Positions 19,889-27,772 are shown, numbered from the stretch's first letter. The stretch: 64,000 nucleotides of DNA from Sphingobium xanthum (GCF_019737615.1 NZ_JAHKKS010000009.1:62001-126000); one strand, 5' to 3'. Translations and numbers: made by a program. Notes: generated by a model not told the origin, from the letters alone.

Positions 19889-20752
19889 CTACTTGCCGAG
19901 CGCGGCGGCGATGACATCCGACATGGAGGTGGTCGGTCTGCCGATCAGCGTCTCGAGCGTCCGGCTGTCGTCGAACAAGCCGCCTTCGCTGGCGCCGAGG
20001 TCCGATTTGGCGAGGAGGCCCGCGATGAAATCGGGCAGGCCGGCCTCGATCAGCGCCTTGCTATAGTCTTCCGGGCTCAGATTGATCGCCGGGACCGACT
20101 TGCCGCTCTGGCGGGAAAGATCGGCCGCCAGCTCGGCCATCGTGAAGCTGGTGCTGCCGGCCAGCTCGTACACCTTGCCCGACTGGTCCTCCGCCGAAGT
20201 CAGCACGGCGACTGCGCCTTGCGCGAAGTCGGCCCGCGTCGCGGCGGAAATGCGGCCGTCGCCCGCGCAATGGGCGAGCGCGCCATGTTCCAGCGCGGCA
20301 GTCAGCCGGAAGACGTAATTCTCGCAATACCAGCCGTTGCGCAGCAGGACATAAGGCACGCCGGCCTCGGCCAGCACGGCCTCGGTCGCCTTGTGCTCGG
20401 CGGCGATCGCAAGGCTCGTCTCGCCGGCGCGCAACACGCTCGTATAAGCGATGAGCCCGACGCCCGCTGCCTTGGCCGCCTCGATCACCGCCTTGTGCTG
20501 CGGCACGCGCTGACCCACCGCATTGCCCGAGATCAGCAGCAGCTTGTCCACGCCCTGAAGAGCGGGCGCCAGCGTTTCCGGCCGGTCATAGTCGAGTTCG
20601 CGGACCACCGCGGCCATCGCGGCGAGCGGCGCGGCTTTGTCGCTGTCGCGCGCTCCGGCCACGACCTTGATCCCGGGATGGTCTTTCAGGAGACGCTCAA
20701 CGACGATCTTGCCGAGTTCACCGGTCGCGCCGGTGACAGCGATAGTAGGCAT
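19889..20752 (-). CDS. qorB: NAD(P)H:quinone oxidoreductase, QorB-like (SDR/NmrA fold)
   Basis: 287 residues from ATG 20752, preceded by GGAG 8 bp upstream; ATG 20758 is the alternative. The Rossmann entry is TGATGELGKIVVERLL. Long blocks track E. coli QorB: LQGVDKLLLISGN, VPYVLLRNGWYCENYV, GDGRISAATRADFA, KVYELAGS, LGASEGGLFDDS. Reduces quinones with NADPH. Divergent from an HxlR regulator, the arrangement expected for quinone- or redox-sensed control. Confidence 0.9.
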   Translation of the reverse strand: MPTIAVTGATGELGKIVVERLLKDHPGIKVVAGARDSDKAAPLAAMAAVVRELDYDRPETLAPALQGVDKLLLISGNAVGQRVPQHKAVIEAAKAAGVGLIAYTSVLRAGETSLAIAAEHKATEAVLAEAGVPYVLLRNGWYCENYVFRLTAALEHGALAHCAGDGRISAATRADFAQGAVAVLTSAEDQSGKVYELAGSTSFTMAELAADLSRQSGKSVPAINLSPEDYSKALIEAGLPDFIAGLLAKSDLGASEGGLFDDSRTLETLIGRPTTSMSDVIAAALGK

Positions 20753-20784
20753 GTTCATTTCTCCGCTTGGTTCTGCTATGAGTG

Positions 20785-20805
20785 CTGGTCTCATATGGTA
20801 ACCAG
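20785..20805. promoter_or_regulatory. Candidate HxlR operator between qorB and its regulator
   Basis: CTGGT (20785-20789) and ACCAG (20801-20805) form a 5-bp dyad with an 11-bp spacer in the 86-bp divergent gap. Partial extension on both sides gives an imperfect longer palindrome. Position suits a shared operator for both genes. Confidence 0.4.
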
Positions 20806-20838
20806 TGCCGATCGAAAAGTAGGGAGCTTGACGTAACC

Positions 20839-21264
20839 ATGGGACCGGCCACGACCAGATTGACCAGGATCCTCTCCGGGGAGATGTCCTGGCCCGAGGC
20901 CTCGCAGCCGCAGGACGGCGGCGCCTTCGCGGCCTGCCCGGTCCGCGACGTGATCGACCGGCTGCTCGGCAAATGGACGATCCTGCTGCTGCTCGTGCTG
21001 CGCGACCGGCCACGCCGCTTCGGCGAGCTGTCGCGGCTGGTTCCCGACATTTCGCGGCGAATGCTCTCGCAGTCCCTGCGCGAGCTGGAACGGGACGGGA
21101 TGGTGTCGCGCCATATATTGAGCGCACGGCCGCCGGCAGTCGAGTATCGCCTGACGTCGCTCGGGCAATCCGCGCAGGCGCCCCTGATCGCGCTGCTCGA
21201 TTGGGCGGCGGACGCGCACGGCCCGATCCGGGAAGCGCGCACGGCTTTCGATGAGATGGCCTGA
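20839..21264 (+). CDS. HxlR-family transcriptional regulator
   Basis: 141 residues from ATG 20839 with a complete HxlR winged helix (VRDVIDRLLGKWTILLLLVL ... FGELSRLVPDISRRMLSQSL ... LERDGMVSR). A Cys lies just before the first helix (FAACPVRD), where QorR/HypR-type members sense oxidants or quinones by thiol chemistry. Divergently transcribed from qorB, so it probably represses qorB and itself. Confidence 0.9.
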   Translation: MGPATTRLTRILSGEMSWPEASQPQDGGAFAACPVRDVIDRLLGKWTILLLLVLRDRPRRFGELSRLVPDISRRMLSQSLRELERDGMVSRHILSARPPAVEYRLTSLGQSAQAPLIALLDWAADAHGPIREARTAFDEMA

Positions 21265-21272
21265 ATCTTCGT

Positions 21273-21653
21273 TCACTTCACGGGCGGAGCGACGGCGGCC
21301 TCTTGCCCGTATTGCTGCGCGAGAGCGGCGGCGACGCGGCCGATGAGCGCGATCGGGACCGTCTCCTTCAGCGGGAAGATCAGATTGTCCTTGGGGCCGC
21401 GCCAGGAGGAGAGCTCGTAGAGCAGCGCATCGTCATGCACGGGAGGATAGACGCCGATATGCTTCTTGAAGGCCGCGAAATAGAAGAAGACGCGGTTCTT
21501 GCCGGTGCCGGTACGATAGGCGGGCATCTGGTAGCTGATGCAACGCTGGGCGGTCGGAACGACGCGCTCGACCTCCGCCTGGATGGCTTCGAGCAGCGGG
21601 CGCACCTCGGCGGGCACCGTGGTGAAATAGTCGTCATGGGTCGCATGGGCCAT
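21273..21653 (-). CDS. DUF1801 protein (YdhG-like fold)
   Basis: 126 residues with the DUF1801 pattern: VPAEVRPLLEAIQAEVERVV, ISYQMPAYRT, FYFAAFKKHIGVYP and NLIFPLKETVP. The family has an SCP-like small alpha/beta fold of unknown biochemical role. 12 bp upstream of the comM remnant in the same orientation. Confidence 0.88.
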   Translation of the reverse strand: MAHATHDDYFTTVPAEVRPLLEAIQAEVERVVPTAQRCISYQMPAYRTGTGKNRVFFYFAAFKKHIGVYPPVHDDALLYELSSWRGPKDNLIFPLKETVPIALIGRVAAALAQQYGQEAAVAPPVK

Positions 21654-21664
21654 GGCGTTTTCCT

Positions 21665-22459
21665 TCAGTTCACTGGCGCGCGGCGGCGGTAGCTCAGGGC
21701 CTCTGCGACATGGACGCGGCCGACAGTCTCCGCCTCGGCCAGATCGGCGATGGTGCGGGCGACGCGCAGGACGCGGGTGTAGCCGCGGGCACTGAGTTTC
21801 ATGGCGGCGGCGGCCTGGGCGAGGAGATCGCGGCCGGGCGTGTCTGGCGTGGCGATGTCCTCGAGGGCCTTGCCGTCGAGCTCGGCATTGGTGCGCGCGC
21901 CGCCGGTCTCGGGCGCGCGGGCGGTCTGGCGGGCGCGGGCGGCGGCGACGCGGGCGGCGACCTGCGCCGTGCCTTCGCTAGGCGGGGGCAGGACGAGATC
22001 GGCGGCGGTGACGGCGGCGACCTCGACATGGAGATCGATGCGATCGAGCAGCGGCCCGGAAAGCTTGGCCTGATAATCGAGCGCGCAGCGTGGGGCGCGG
22101 GAGCAGGCGAGGCTGGGATCGGCGAGATGGCCGCAGCGGCAGGGGTTCATCGCCGCGACGAGCTGGACGCGGGCCGGGAAAGTCACATGCGCATTGGCAC
22201 GCGCGACGCTGACCTCGCCGGTTTCGAGCGGCTGGCGCAGGCTGTCCAGCACGGCGCGCTGGAACTCGGGCAGCTCGTCGAGGAAGAGCACGCCGAGATG
22301 AGCGAGGCTGACTTCGCCGGGTTTGACCTTGAGGCCGCCGCCGACGAGCGCGGCCATCGAGGCGCTGTGATGCGGGGCGCGATAGGGGCGGGTCTGGCTG
22401 ATCCGGCCGCCCGAGAGCGTGCCCGCGACCGAGGCGACCATCGAGACTTCGAGCGCCTC
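21665..22459 (-). pseudogene. comM: comM, 3' portion, cut by transposon
   Basis: C-terminal 264 residues of ComM/YifB, the Mg-chelatase-like AAA+ helicase that aids branch migration during natural transformation. It includes the Walker B LFLDELPEF, the zinc-type Cys cluster (PCRCGHLADPSLACSRAPRC) and the C-terminal YTRVLRVARTIADL block. Its reading begins at the transposon end: a spurious start codon comes from the inverted repeat. Joined to 26241-26957 after removing the element and one target copy, it gives an in-frame protein of about 503 residues, the normal ComM length. The gene is therefore intact except for the insertion. Confidence 0.95.
22452..22459. repeat. Target-site duplication, left copy
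   Basis: AGCGCCTC lies immediately outside the left inverted repeat and is repeated at 26233-26240 outside the right one. Eight bp is the usual duplication size for the IS1595 family. Confidence 0.95.
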
Positions 22460-22483
22460 CGGCATTATGTAGCAAACGCACCA
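22460..22483. repeat. Left terminal inverted repeat of the IS1595-type element
   Basis: Starts CGGCATTATGTAGCAAACGC and ends CACCA-type. The reverse complement is at 26209-26232 with all 24 positions identical. It overlaps the false start of the comM fragment. Confidence 0.95.
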
Positions 22484-22529
22484 AAGGGGCGCGGCTTAGC
22501 CGCGAAGGCGCGTGATTAGCGCGCTCGCA

Positions 22530-23441
22530 TCAGTCTTGATGCTCGTAGTCGGCATTTTCAACAGCCTTGAGGGTCGTACTCGGCCCGTCTCCGATTTCAC
22601 GGCAGAAGGACGTTCTGCGCACATAGTTTCCACTCGCCTGCCTGTAATCAACCCAGCCCATAATGTAATAGCGAGGACCATAGGAATACCCATCTTGATT
22701 ATTTATCTCGATGAATTCGCGGGCAATGAAGTGGAACTTCATCCAGTCGCCGGAATTCATTTTAGCCCCCCTTGGCCTCACTCTGCTGGATTTAGGTTGC
22801 GCTCTCAGAGGGAGAATGTTCCCGGCGTAGGTTCGATATTTTCCTTCATATGGCGGGATGGCTGGAAGTGGCCCTTTGATGCAATAAATCCAGCACCCAG
22901 CAGCATGAAATATGGCATCGCTCCCGCCAATGTTCGTTGCCGTAAAGCTCCCGTAGATACCTCTCTCACATTGTTTGAAATCGACACGCCTAATAACGAT
23001 TCTCGGGCGGTGCTCGGCCATCAGCGCATCTTGGCCGATCTTGTTGGCCTCCCTCGTAGCTTGGAAGGTTGTGTAAACAAGATAAACGCCGACGACACTC
23101 AAGCACATGCCGATCACAGCGGCGGCGCCCATTATGTAAGCCCAAAGGGCGGATCGTTTTTGAGCTACCAAATCCTGTTCGTCGCGCTCATTTGCGCGGC
23201 GTTCGTGGCTAGCATCGTTCACGCATTGAGCCTGTTGGACAGGGGTCATGCGGACACAGGTCTCGGTTATCTTCTTGTAGGTATCAGCGGAATATTCTGT
23301 AGTCTGATAATCGGCTTGCCGTCGATATTCGGCGGACTCTGAAAGCCCGAAGCCGATGAAGCCAACCGACAGTAGGACAGATATTGCAATGCCCGCTGTC
23401 AGGCCAGGCTTAAGCTGCTTACGCCTATCGCTTCGAGACAT
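22530..23441 (-). CDS. Transposon passenger: hypothetical membrane protein
   Basis: 303 residues. Two membrane helices (about residues 12-32 and 100-123) flank a charged, presumably periplasmic loop with Cys residues and CVNDASHERRANERDEQ. The C-terminal 180 residues, with an immunoglobulin-like strand pattern (RPRIVIRRVDFKQCERGIYG), would be cytosolic or periplasmic. No known domain is recognised. The start overlaps the upstream DUF6471 gene by 43 bp, so the two are co-transcribed. GC content is lower than in the flanking host genes. Carried by the IS1595-type transposon. Confidence 0.75.
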   Translation of the reverse strand: MSRSDRRKQLKPGLTAGIAISVLLSVGFIGFGLSESAEYRRQADYQTTEYSADTYKKITETCVRMTPVQQAQCVNDASHERRANERDEQDLVAQKRSALWAYIMGAAAVIGMCLSVVGVYLVYTTFQATREANKIGQDALMAEHRPRIVIRRVDFKQCERGIYGSFTATNIGGSDAIFHAAGCWIYCIKGPLPAIPPYEGKYRTYAGNILPLRAQPKSSRVRPRGAKMNSGDWMKFHFIAREFIEINNQDGYSYGPRYYIMGWVDYRQASGNYVRRTSFCREIGDGPSTTLKAVENADYEHQD

Positions 23442-23623
23442 TGGATCAAGAATACCGCTGTGAATTTTCCCCGGCTCAGCTTGTTCCTGATATTCGGCTC
23501 AGAGTCCACTACGCCGATAGCAGCGAGCTTATCGACGAGCTGCGCATAGCTCACATTCCGGCGCTTTAGTTCGGCCTTGAGTAGGCCCTTAACGCGGGCC
23601 TCCCATTCGGCATTGTCAGCCAT
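23399..23623 (-). CDS. Transposon passenger: DUF6471 protein
   Basis: 74 residues from ATG 23623; a TTG 6 bp further up is less likely. The sequence has the helix pattern LLKAELKRRNVSYAQLVDKL ... NIRNKLSRGKF ... FLIQCLEAIG, typical of DUF6471 and similar to a small HTH. Possibly a DNA-binding regulator of the element. It overlaps the start of the membrane-protein gene and is divergent from the transposase, with a dyad in the gap. Confidence 0.75.
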   Translation of the reverse strand: MADNAEWEARVKGLLKAELKRRNVSYAQLVDKLAAIGVVDSEPNIRNKLSRGKFTAVFLIQCLEAIGVSSLSLA

Positions 23624-23722
23624 TCCCAAACGCTCCGTACAACAGGAAGCCGATGACGGCGTATCCGGCTACGGCGAACGCTACGGTTCTAATTTGCCTG
23701 ACTGTCGGCATGTTGCATCCTC

Positions 23723-23788
23723 TATGATGTTAATGTCATCATATTCGATACGAATGCCATTGACAACAGTGCAGATATGTCATTATAT
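23723..23788 (+). promoter_or_regulatory. Transposase promoter with adjacent dyad
   Basis: TTGACA (23760-23765) and TTATAT (23783-23788) at 17-bp spacing make a near-consensus promoter for the transposase at 23812. A perfect 7-bp dyad, TATGATG (23723-23729) and CATCATA (23737-23743), lies upstream toward the DUF6471 gene and is a candidate operator for that protein. Confidence 0.6.
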
Positions 23789-23811
23789 GCGATGCATAGG
23801 CACCGCAAACG

Positions 23812-24771
23812 ATGGCGCAACACTTCCTCCTATCGGCTAAAGCCCGCACGATCAGCCTCAAGGCTGTTTTCAGCATGGGCGAAGACAAGGCCTACGAGAC
23901 GTTCCGCGCCATGCGTTGGCCCGAGACGGACGGCGAGGCTGTGTGCCCGCGCTGTGGCTGCGTCGAGAGCTACGACATTCCCACGCGCCGCAAGTTCAAG
24001 TGCGTTGCCTGCCATCACCAGTTCTCGGTGACGAGCGGCACGATCTTCGCCTCGCGCAAGATGAGCTTCACGGACCTTCTCGCCGCTATCGTGATCTTCG
24101 TGAACGGCGCGAAGGGCGTTGCCGCGCTTCAACTGAGCCGCGATCTCGCTGTCCAGTACAAGACGGCCTTCGTTCTCACGCACAAGCTGCGCGAGGCGAT
24201 GGCGCGCGAGCAAATGGGCCGCACGCTCAACAACACGGTCGAGATCGACGGCGCATATTTTGGCGGTTACGCCAAGCCGGAAAACCGCAAGGAAGATCGC
24301 AAGGACCGTCGTCTCTCAGAGAACCGCACCGGCAAGCGCCAGTGCGTCGTCATCATGCGCGAGCGCGGCGGCAAGTCGCTTTCGTTCATCGTGCGCAACG
24401 AAGGCGACGCCGTCCCCTATGTCCGCGATCATGTCGGCACGCTCGCTACGATCCACGCCGACGAAGGCACGGGCTGGGATGCGCTGCATGCCGGTTGGGA
24501 TGCGAAGCGCGTCAATCACTCGGTTGCGTTTTCTGACGAGGGCGCCTGCACCAACCAGGCGGAAAGCTACTTCTCGCGCCTGCGCCGCATGGAAGTCGGC
24601 ACGCATCATCATATCGCTGGCCCGTATCTCGGCCAGTATGCCCGTGAGGCTTCGTGGCGCGAAGATAACCGCCGCGTCGATAACGGTATGCAGGCTGCGA
24701 TGGTGCTGGATGCCGGTTTGGCGAGCCGCGTTAGCCGGAACTGGAAAGGGTATTGGCAGCGGGCGGCGTGA
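23812..24771 (+). CDS. IS1595-family transposase
   Basis: 319 residues. An N-terminal zinc ribbon has C45/C48 and C64/C67. The DDE triad is visible as D146 (EIDGAYFGG), D217 (IHADEGTGWD) and E251 in TNQAESYFSRLRR, with the Asn three residues before typical of the family. Catalyses cut-and-paste or copy transposition with 8-bp target duplication, which matches the flanks. Looks full-length and active. Confidence 0.96.
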   Translation: MAQHFLLSAKARTISLKAVFSMGEDKAYETFRAMRWPETDGEAVCPRCGCVESYDIPTRRKFKCVACHHQFSVTSGTIFASRKMSFTDLLAAIVIFVNGAKGVAALQLSRDLAVQYKTAFVLTHKLREAMAREQMGRTLNNTVEIDGAYFGGYAKPENRKEDRKDRRLSENRTGKRQCVVIMRERGGKSLSFIVRNEGDAVPYVRDHVGTLATIHADEGTGWDALHAGWDAKRVNHSVAFSDEGACTNQAESYFSRLRRMEVGTHHHIAGPYLGQYAREASWREDNRRVDNGMQAAMVLDAGLASRVSRNWKGYWQRAA

Positions 24772-25111
24772 ACAAACGGCGAATATTAACGATACGGCCG
24801 CTTTAAAGGAAACTGTCAGCTTCAGAATGCCCCATAAATTGCCGCCAGAAGCCCGCTGGAGCGATTTGTGGGGCACGGGGTTGTCCCGACACCATATTGA
24901 CGGCGCCGTCAATTCTGCGCCATCTGAGGGCATTTTGGCTTGTATTGATTTCCGATTCAGCCCATAACGACAAAGACCCGAAGCGCGCTAACGCTCCGGG
25001 CCAATGTTGAACCGCGGGAATAGCGCGGTTGATTTCTAGCTAGGCCACCATTTTGGTGGGTTTAGTGTCGTAAGTCAACCCGCTTCACCGCCCGAATAGG
25101 GCTTTGAATCG
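24772..25111. other. Non-coding stretch between transposase and right-hand passenger genes
   Basis: 340 bp with no convincing gene. It holds a stem-loop at 24977-25000 (CCCGAAGCG pairs with CGCTCCGGG), which may end the transposase message or insulate the next operon. No T-tract is obvious. Confidence 0.5.
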
Positions 25112-25396
25112 ATGACTACTACCTCTCACACAATCCTCTGCGGCTCCTGCAAGTGCGCGGTGCAGAGCGTTCCCAATCCGAAAGCTCACGATAAGGTCAC
25201 CTGTCCTAGGTGCAACCGTAGCGACCGCTTCGATGCAGTCATGCGGGTCGTCAAGGAGCACGTCACCCACAGCACGGCACGCGCTCTCCACGAAGGCATG
25301 GCCAAGGCCGTGCGTGGCAGCAAGTTCCTCAAGCTGACGTCTAACGGCCCGGGCTATCGCTCGTTCCGGTGGATCGCCAGCGGTTATGGGAGTTAA
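25112..25396 (+). CDS. Transposon passenger: zinc-ribbon hypothetical protein
   Basis: 94 residues with two CxxC pairs near the N-terminus (ILCGSCKC and VTCPRC, about residues 10-35), suggesting a zinc ribbon. A helical segment (VKEHVTHSTARALHEGMAKA) and the ending RSFRWIASGYGS follow. It lies 4 bp before the Cas2-like gene. A longer minus-strand frame over the same region is rejected as a shadow. Role unknown; possibly a DNA or RNA binder acting with its neighbour. Confidence 0.65.
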   Translation: MTTTSHTILCGSCKCAVQSVPNPKAHDKVTCPRCNRSDRFDAVMRVVKEHVTHSTARALHEGMAKAVRGSKFLKLTSNGPGYRSFRWIASGYGS

Positions 25397-25400
25397 GGAC

Positions 25401-25694
25401 ATGGCGCAGTTCCTCATCACCTACGACAACAAGCCCCCGCGTGACTACCGGCGCCTATATCAACTCATGGCGGGCTGGAAGGCCGTGCGTATGGCTGACT
25501 CGGTTTGGCTGGCAAATTTAGTCGGCCCGGCTCCAGTCGTTCGCGACGTTGTCCAAAATACTCTGCAGCGAAACGATAACGTGGCCGTCGTCGAATTGAA
25601 GCAGGGCGCGGACTGGGCAGTCAGCAATGCAACCCCGGTTGCAGCACGTATATGGCTGTCGAGTTACGTAACGCCAAGCCAAGCAGCCGCCTAA
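25401..25694 (+). CDS. Transposon passenger: Cas2-like small protein
   Basis: 97 residues from ATG 25401 (MAQFLITYD...). The order of elements resembles the Cas2/VapD-type ferredoxin fold: a strand with YD (the metal-binding Asp position in Cas2), a helix, SVWLAN, an alpha helix VRDVVQNTLQRND, and a final strand VAVVELK. No CRISPR array or cas1 is visible in the window. The likeness is by fold pattern only. It could be a nuclease, a toxin or a scaffold without activity. Confidence 0.6.
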   Translation: MAQFLITYDNKPPRDYRRLYQLMAGWKAVRMADSVWLANLVGPAPVVRDVVQNTLQRNDNVAVVELKQGADWAVSNATPVAARIWLSSYVTPSQAAA

Positions 25695-25732
25695 CCACGG
25701 GGCCGCATTGAGCGGCCCCGTGCACTTCCCGA

Positions 25733-26164
25733 TCATCGCACAACCTCCCACTGCAACCACAGCCCGGTGTCTTCCACAGACCGCACCAGCCCCTTATCCC
25801 GCTTGTCTCGCAGCACATGCCCGACACGGCGCGTCATCACGTCTAGAATGCCCTTGTCATGCTCTAGGCCGCGTTGCTGGACGATCATGGCGGCAATCTC
25901 GCGTGTGGACAGTGGACCCTTGGCAACGCGCAGGATGGACAGCACAGCGCGGCTCATCTCCCCTCGCTTGCTCCATGACTTGGGCGGCATGAACACCTTG
26001 GGCAAGATGCTCTCCTGCACGAAGTCGGGCGCGAACAGCCGTATCGTGGCGTCCACATGCTCTAGGTCTGTGCTGAGTTGCTGTAGCCGCGCATGGCAGC
26101 GGGCTATCTCGTCGGTCATGTCGGCGCGCTTCCGTTTGAGCGCTTCAAGGGCGTAGTCAGTCAT
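25733..26164 (-). CDS. Transposon passenger: coiled-coil plus winged-helix protein
   Basis: 143 residues. The N-terminal 45 are Lys/Glu/Arg-rich with heptad spacing (ALKRKRADMTDEIARCHARL), a likely coiled coil. The C-terminal half (SRAVLSILRVAKGPLSTREI ... DVMTRRVGHVLRDK) has a winged-helix pattern. Possibly a regulator of the element. It is convergent with the Cas2-like gene and is the last gene before the right inverted repeat. Confidence 0.7.
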   Translation of the reverse strand: MTDYALEALKRKRADMTDEIARCHARLQQLSTDLEHVDATIRLFAPDFVQESILPKVFMPPKSWSKRGEMSRAVLSILRVAKGPLSTREIAAMIVQQRGLEHDKGILDVMTRRVGHVLRDKRDKGLVRSVEDTGLWLQWEVVR

Positions 26165-26208
26165 TGCGGGAATCTAGCGGATTTGCTAGGTTACGGGCAG
26201 TTAGAGGC

Positions 26209-26232
26209 TGGTGCGTTTGCTACATAATGCCG
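26209..26232. repeat. Right terminal inverted repeat of the IS1595-type element
   Basis: The last 24 bp of the element, the exact reverse complement of 22460-22483. Confidence 0.95.
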
Positions 26233-26240
26233 AGCGCCTC
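26233..26240. repeat. Target-site duplication, right copy
   Basis: AGCGCCTC, identical to 22452-22459. It belongs to comM; one copy completes the reading frame. Confidence 0.95.
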
Positions 26241-26957
26241 GGCGGGCGTCAGCGGCGGGAGAATACCGGGCAGGCAGCTGGCCATCAGCGACTTGCCGGC
26301 GCCGGGAGGCCCGGCCATCAGCAGATTGTGCCCGCCAGCCGCCGCAATCTCCAGCGCGCGCTTGGCGGTCTCCTGTCCTTTGACCTGGCGCAGATCGGGA
26401 CCGATCTGCACGGGCTCGGCCTCGCCGGCCTGCGGGCGCGGGAGGATGTTGCTGCCCTTCAGATGATTGATGAGGCTAAGCAGATCAGGCGCGGCGAGGA
26501 CGCCTTCGGAGCCTGCCCAGGCGGCTTCGGCGCCCTGCGCGGCCGGGCAGATCAGGGTAAGGTTTTGCTGGGTGGCGTGAAGGGCTGCGAGCAGCACGCC
26601 GGGGATGGGCGCGATGCGCCCGTCGAGGCCGAGCTCGCCGACGACGAGATGTTCGGCGAGGTCTTCCGCATCGACCACGCCCATCGCGGCGAGCAGCGCC
26701 AGCGCGATCGGGAGATCATAATGCGAGCCTTCCTTGGGCAGGTCGGCCGGCGAGAGATTGACGGTGATGCGCTTGGGCGGGAGCGAGAGGCCGATCGCGG
26801 CGATGGCATTGCGCACGCGCTCGCGGGATTCGGCGACCGCCTTGTCGGCGAGACCGACGACGATGAAGTTTGGCAGACCGGAGACGAGGCGGCATTGCAC
26901 TTCGACCGGGCGGGCTTCGAGGCCGAGAAAGGCGGTTGTCGCGACGGTCCCGATCAC
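26241..26957 (-). pseudogene. comM: comM, 5' portion, cut by transposon
   Basis: N-terminal 239 residues of ComM from ATG 26957. The ChlI-like N-domain (VQCRLVSGLPNFIVVGLADK) and the Walker A MAGPPGAGKS (about residue 214) are present. Translation would run past the break into the inverted repeat and stop at once, leaving an ATPase without Walker B. Together with 21665-22459 it makes the whole protein. Confidence 0.95.
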
Positions 26958-27058
26958 GGCTGCTTGTTCCCCCTTTGTCCCATATGCTGGGGAGCGGGCG
27001 TGGAGTCGAGGGGAATCTTCAGGTTCCTCCCCGGAATGGAGAGGGGGACCGTTCGCGA

Positions 27059-27772
27059 TCAGTCCTTCACGACCACCTTTTCCGGAAGCTCGAACAGGTC
27101 AGGAAAGGCCGCGATCAGCGTCGGATCGCCTTCCACGCTCAGCAGCCCTTCGGCTTCCAGCGCGGGGATCGGCACTTCGCCGTGGACGAAGGCGCCGAGG
27201 CCGGGAGCGGTGCCGGAGAAGGTGAAGGCCGCGTCCTTCGGCTCCTCGCGCGTGATGACGATCTCGCCCTTGCGGACATGGCCGCGGAAGGCGAGCGCGC
27301 CGAAGCGGAAGCCGACGATGAAATCGAGATCGCCCACGCGCTCGGGCACGATCAGCGTGCGTAGCGAGAGCATCATCGACACCGGGCTGATCGGCAGGTT
27401 GGGATTATGCGCGGGAGACGCGGCGGCCCAGCGGCCCAACTCCTTGACGATGATCTCCGCGCGATAGCCCCAGGGGGTCAGTCCATAGACCTGAACGTTG
27501 GCCGGCGGCGGCAGGGTCGTCCTGGTGACGATGCCGCGTGCTTCGAGCTCCTGCAGGCGCTGGGTCAGCACATTAGCGCTGATGCCGGGCAGATCGCTCC
27601 GCAAGTCACCGAAACGTCGCGGGCCGAGCATAAGCTCGCGGACGACGAAGAGTGCCCATCTTTCGCCAAGCAATTCAAGGCCATGAGCCATACCGCAAGC
27701 GTCATCGAAGCGGCGGCTGTCGCTTCCCTTCATCTCCATTTTGGACCGGTTGGTTGCTTTTTCTAACTTCAT
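27059..27772 (-). CDS. HxlR-family regulator with C-terminal ligand-like domain
   Basis: 237 residues if started at ATG 27772. A start at Met12 or Met14 (MEMKGSD) may be real, since the operator dyad abuts 27772. The winged helix (LELLGERWALFVVREL ... RRFGDLRSDLPGISANVLTQ) is complete, with a Cys shortly before it (RRFDDACGMAH). The C-terminal 100 residues resemble an SCP2-like pocket (FVHGEVPIPALEAEG...), suggesting a small-molecule sensor. It is divergent from the VOC/GST gene run and probably controls it. Confidence 0.88.
   Translation of the reverse strand: MKLEKATNRSKMEMKGSDSRRFDDACGMAHGLELLGERWALFVVRELMLGPRRFGDLRSDLPGISANVLTQRLQELEARGIVTRTTLPPPANVQVYGLTPWGYRAEIIVKELGRWAAASPAHNPNLPISPVSMMLSLRTLIVPERVGDLDFIVGFRFGALAFRGHVRKGEIVITREEPKDAAFTFSGTAPGLGAFVHGEVPIPALEAEGLLSVEGDPTLIAAFPDLFELPEKVVVKD

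Larger units (their letters stand above)
22460..26232. mobile_element. IS1595-family transposon with passenger genes, inserted in comM
   Basis: A 3773-bp element with perfect 24-bp inverted ends and an 8-bp target duplication, carrying an IS1595-type transposase (23812-24771) and five other genes. Both ends and the duplication are intact, and comM reads through once the element is removed, so the insertion is recent. Passenger genes: a two-helix membrane protein and a DUF6471 protein to the left, and a zinc-ribbon, a Cas2-like and a winged-helix protein to the right. IS1595 elements are known to pick up cargo. Confidence 0.95.

Noticed and set aside
25085-25420. Minus-strand 111-codon frame inside the transposon
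   Set aside because: The opposite strand encodes a protein with two CxxC pairs whose stop is coupled to the next gene; the minus frame has no such support.
25401-25694. Calling this a true CRISPR-associated Cas2
   Set aside because: No cas1, other cas gene or repeat array is in the window; only the fold pattern is similar.
22460-26232. Idea that the split comM is a programmed or ancestral gene arrangement
   Set aside because: The inverted ends, exact 8-bp duplication and a transposase show a plain insertion.
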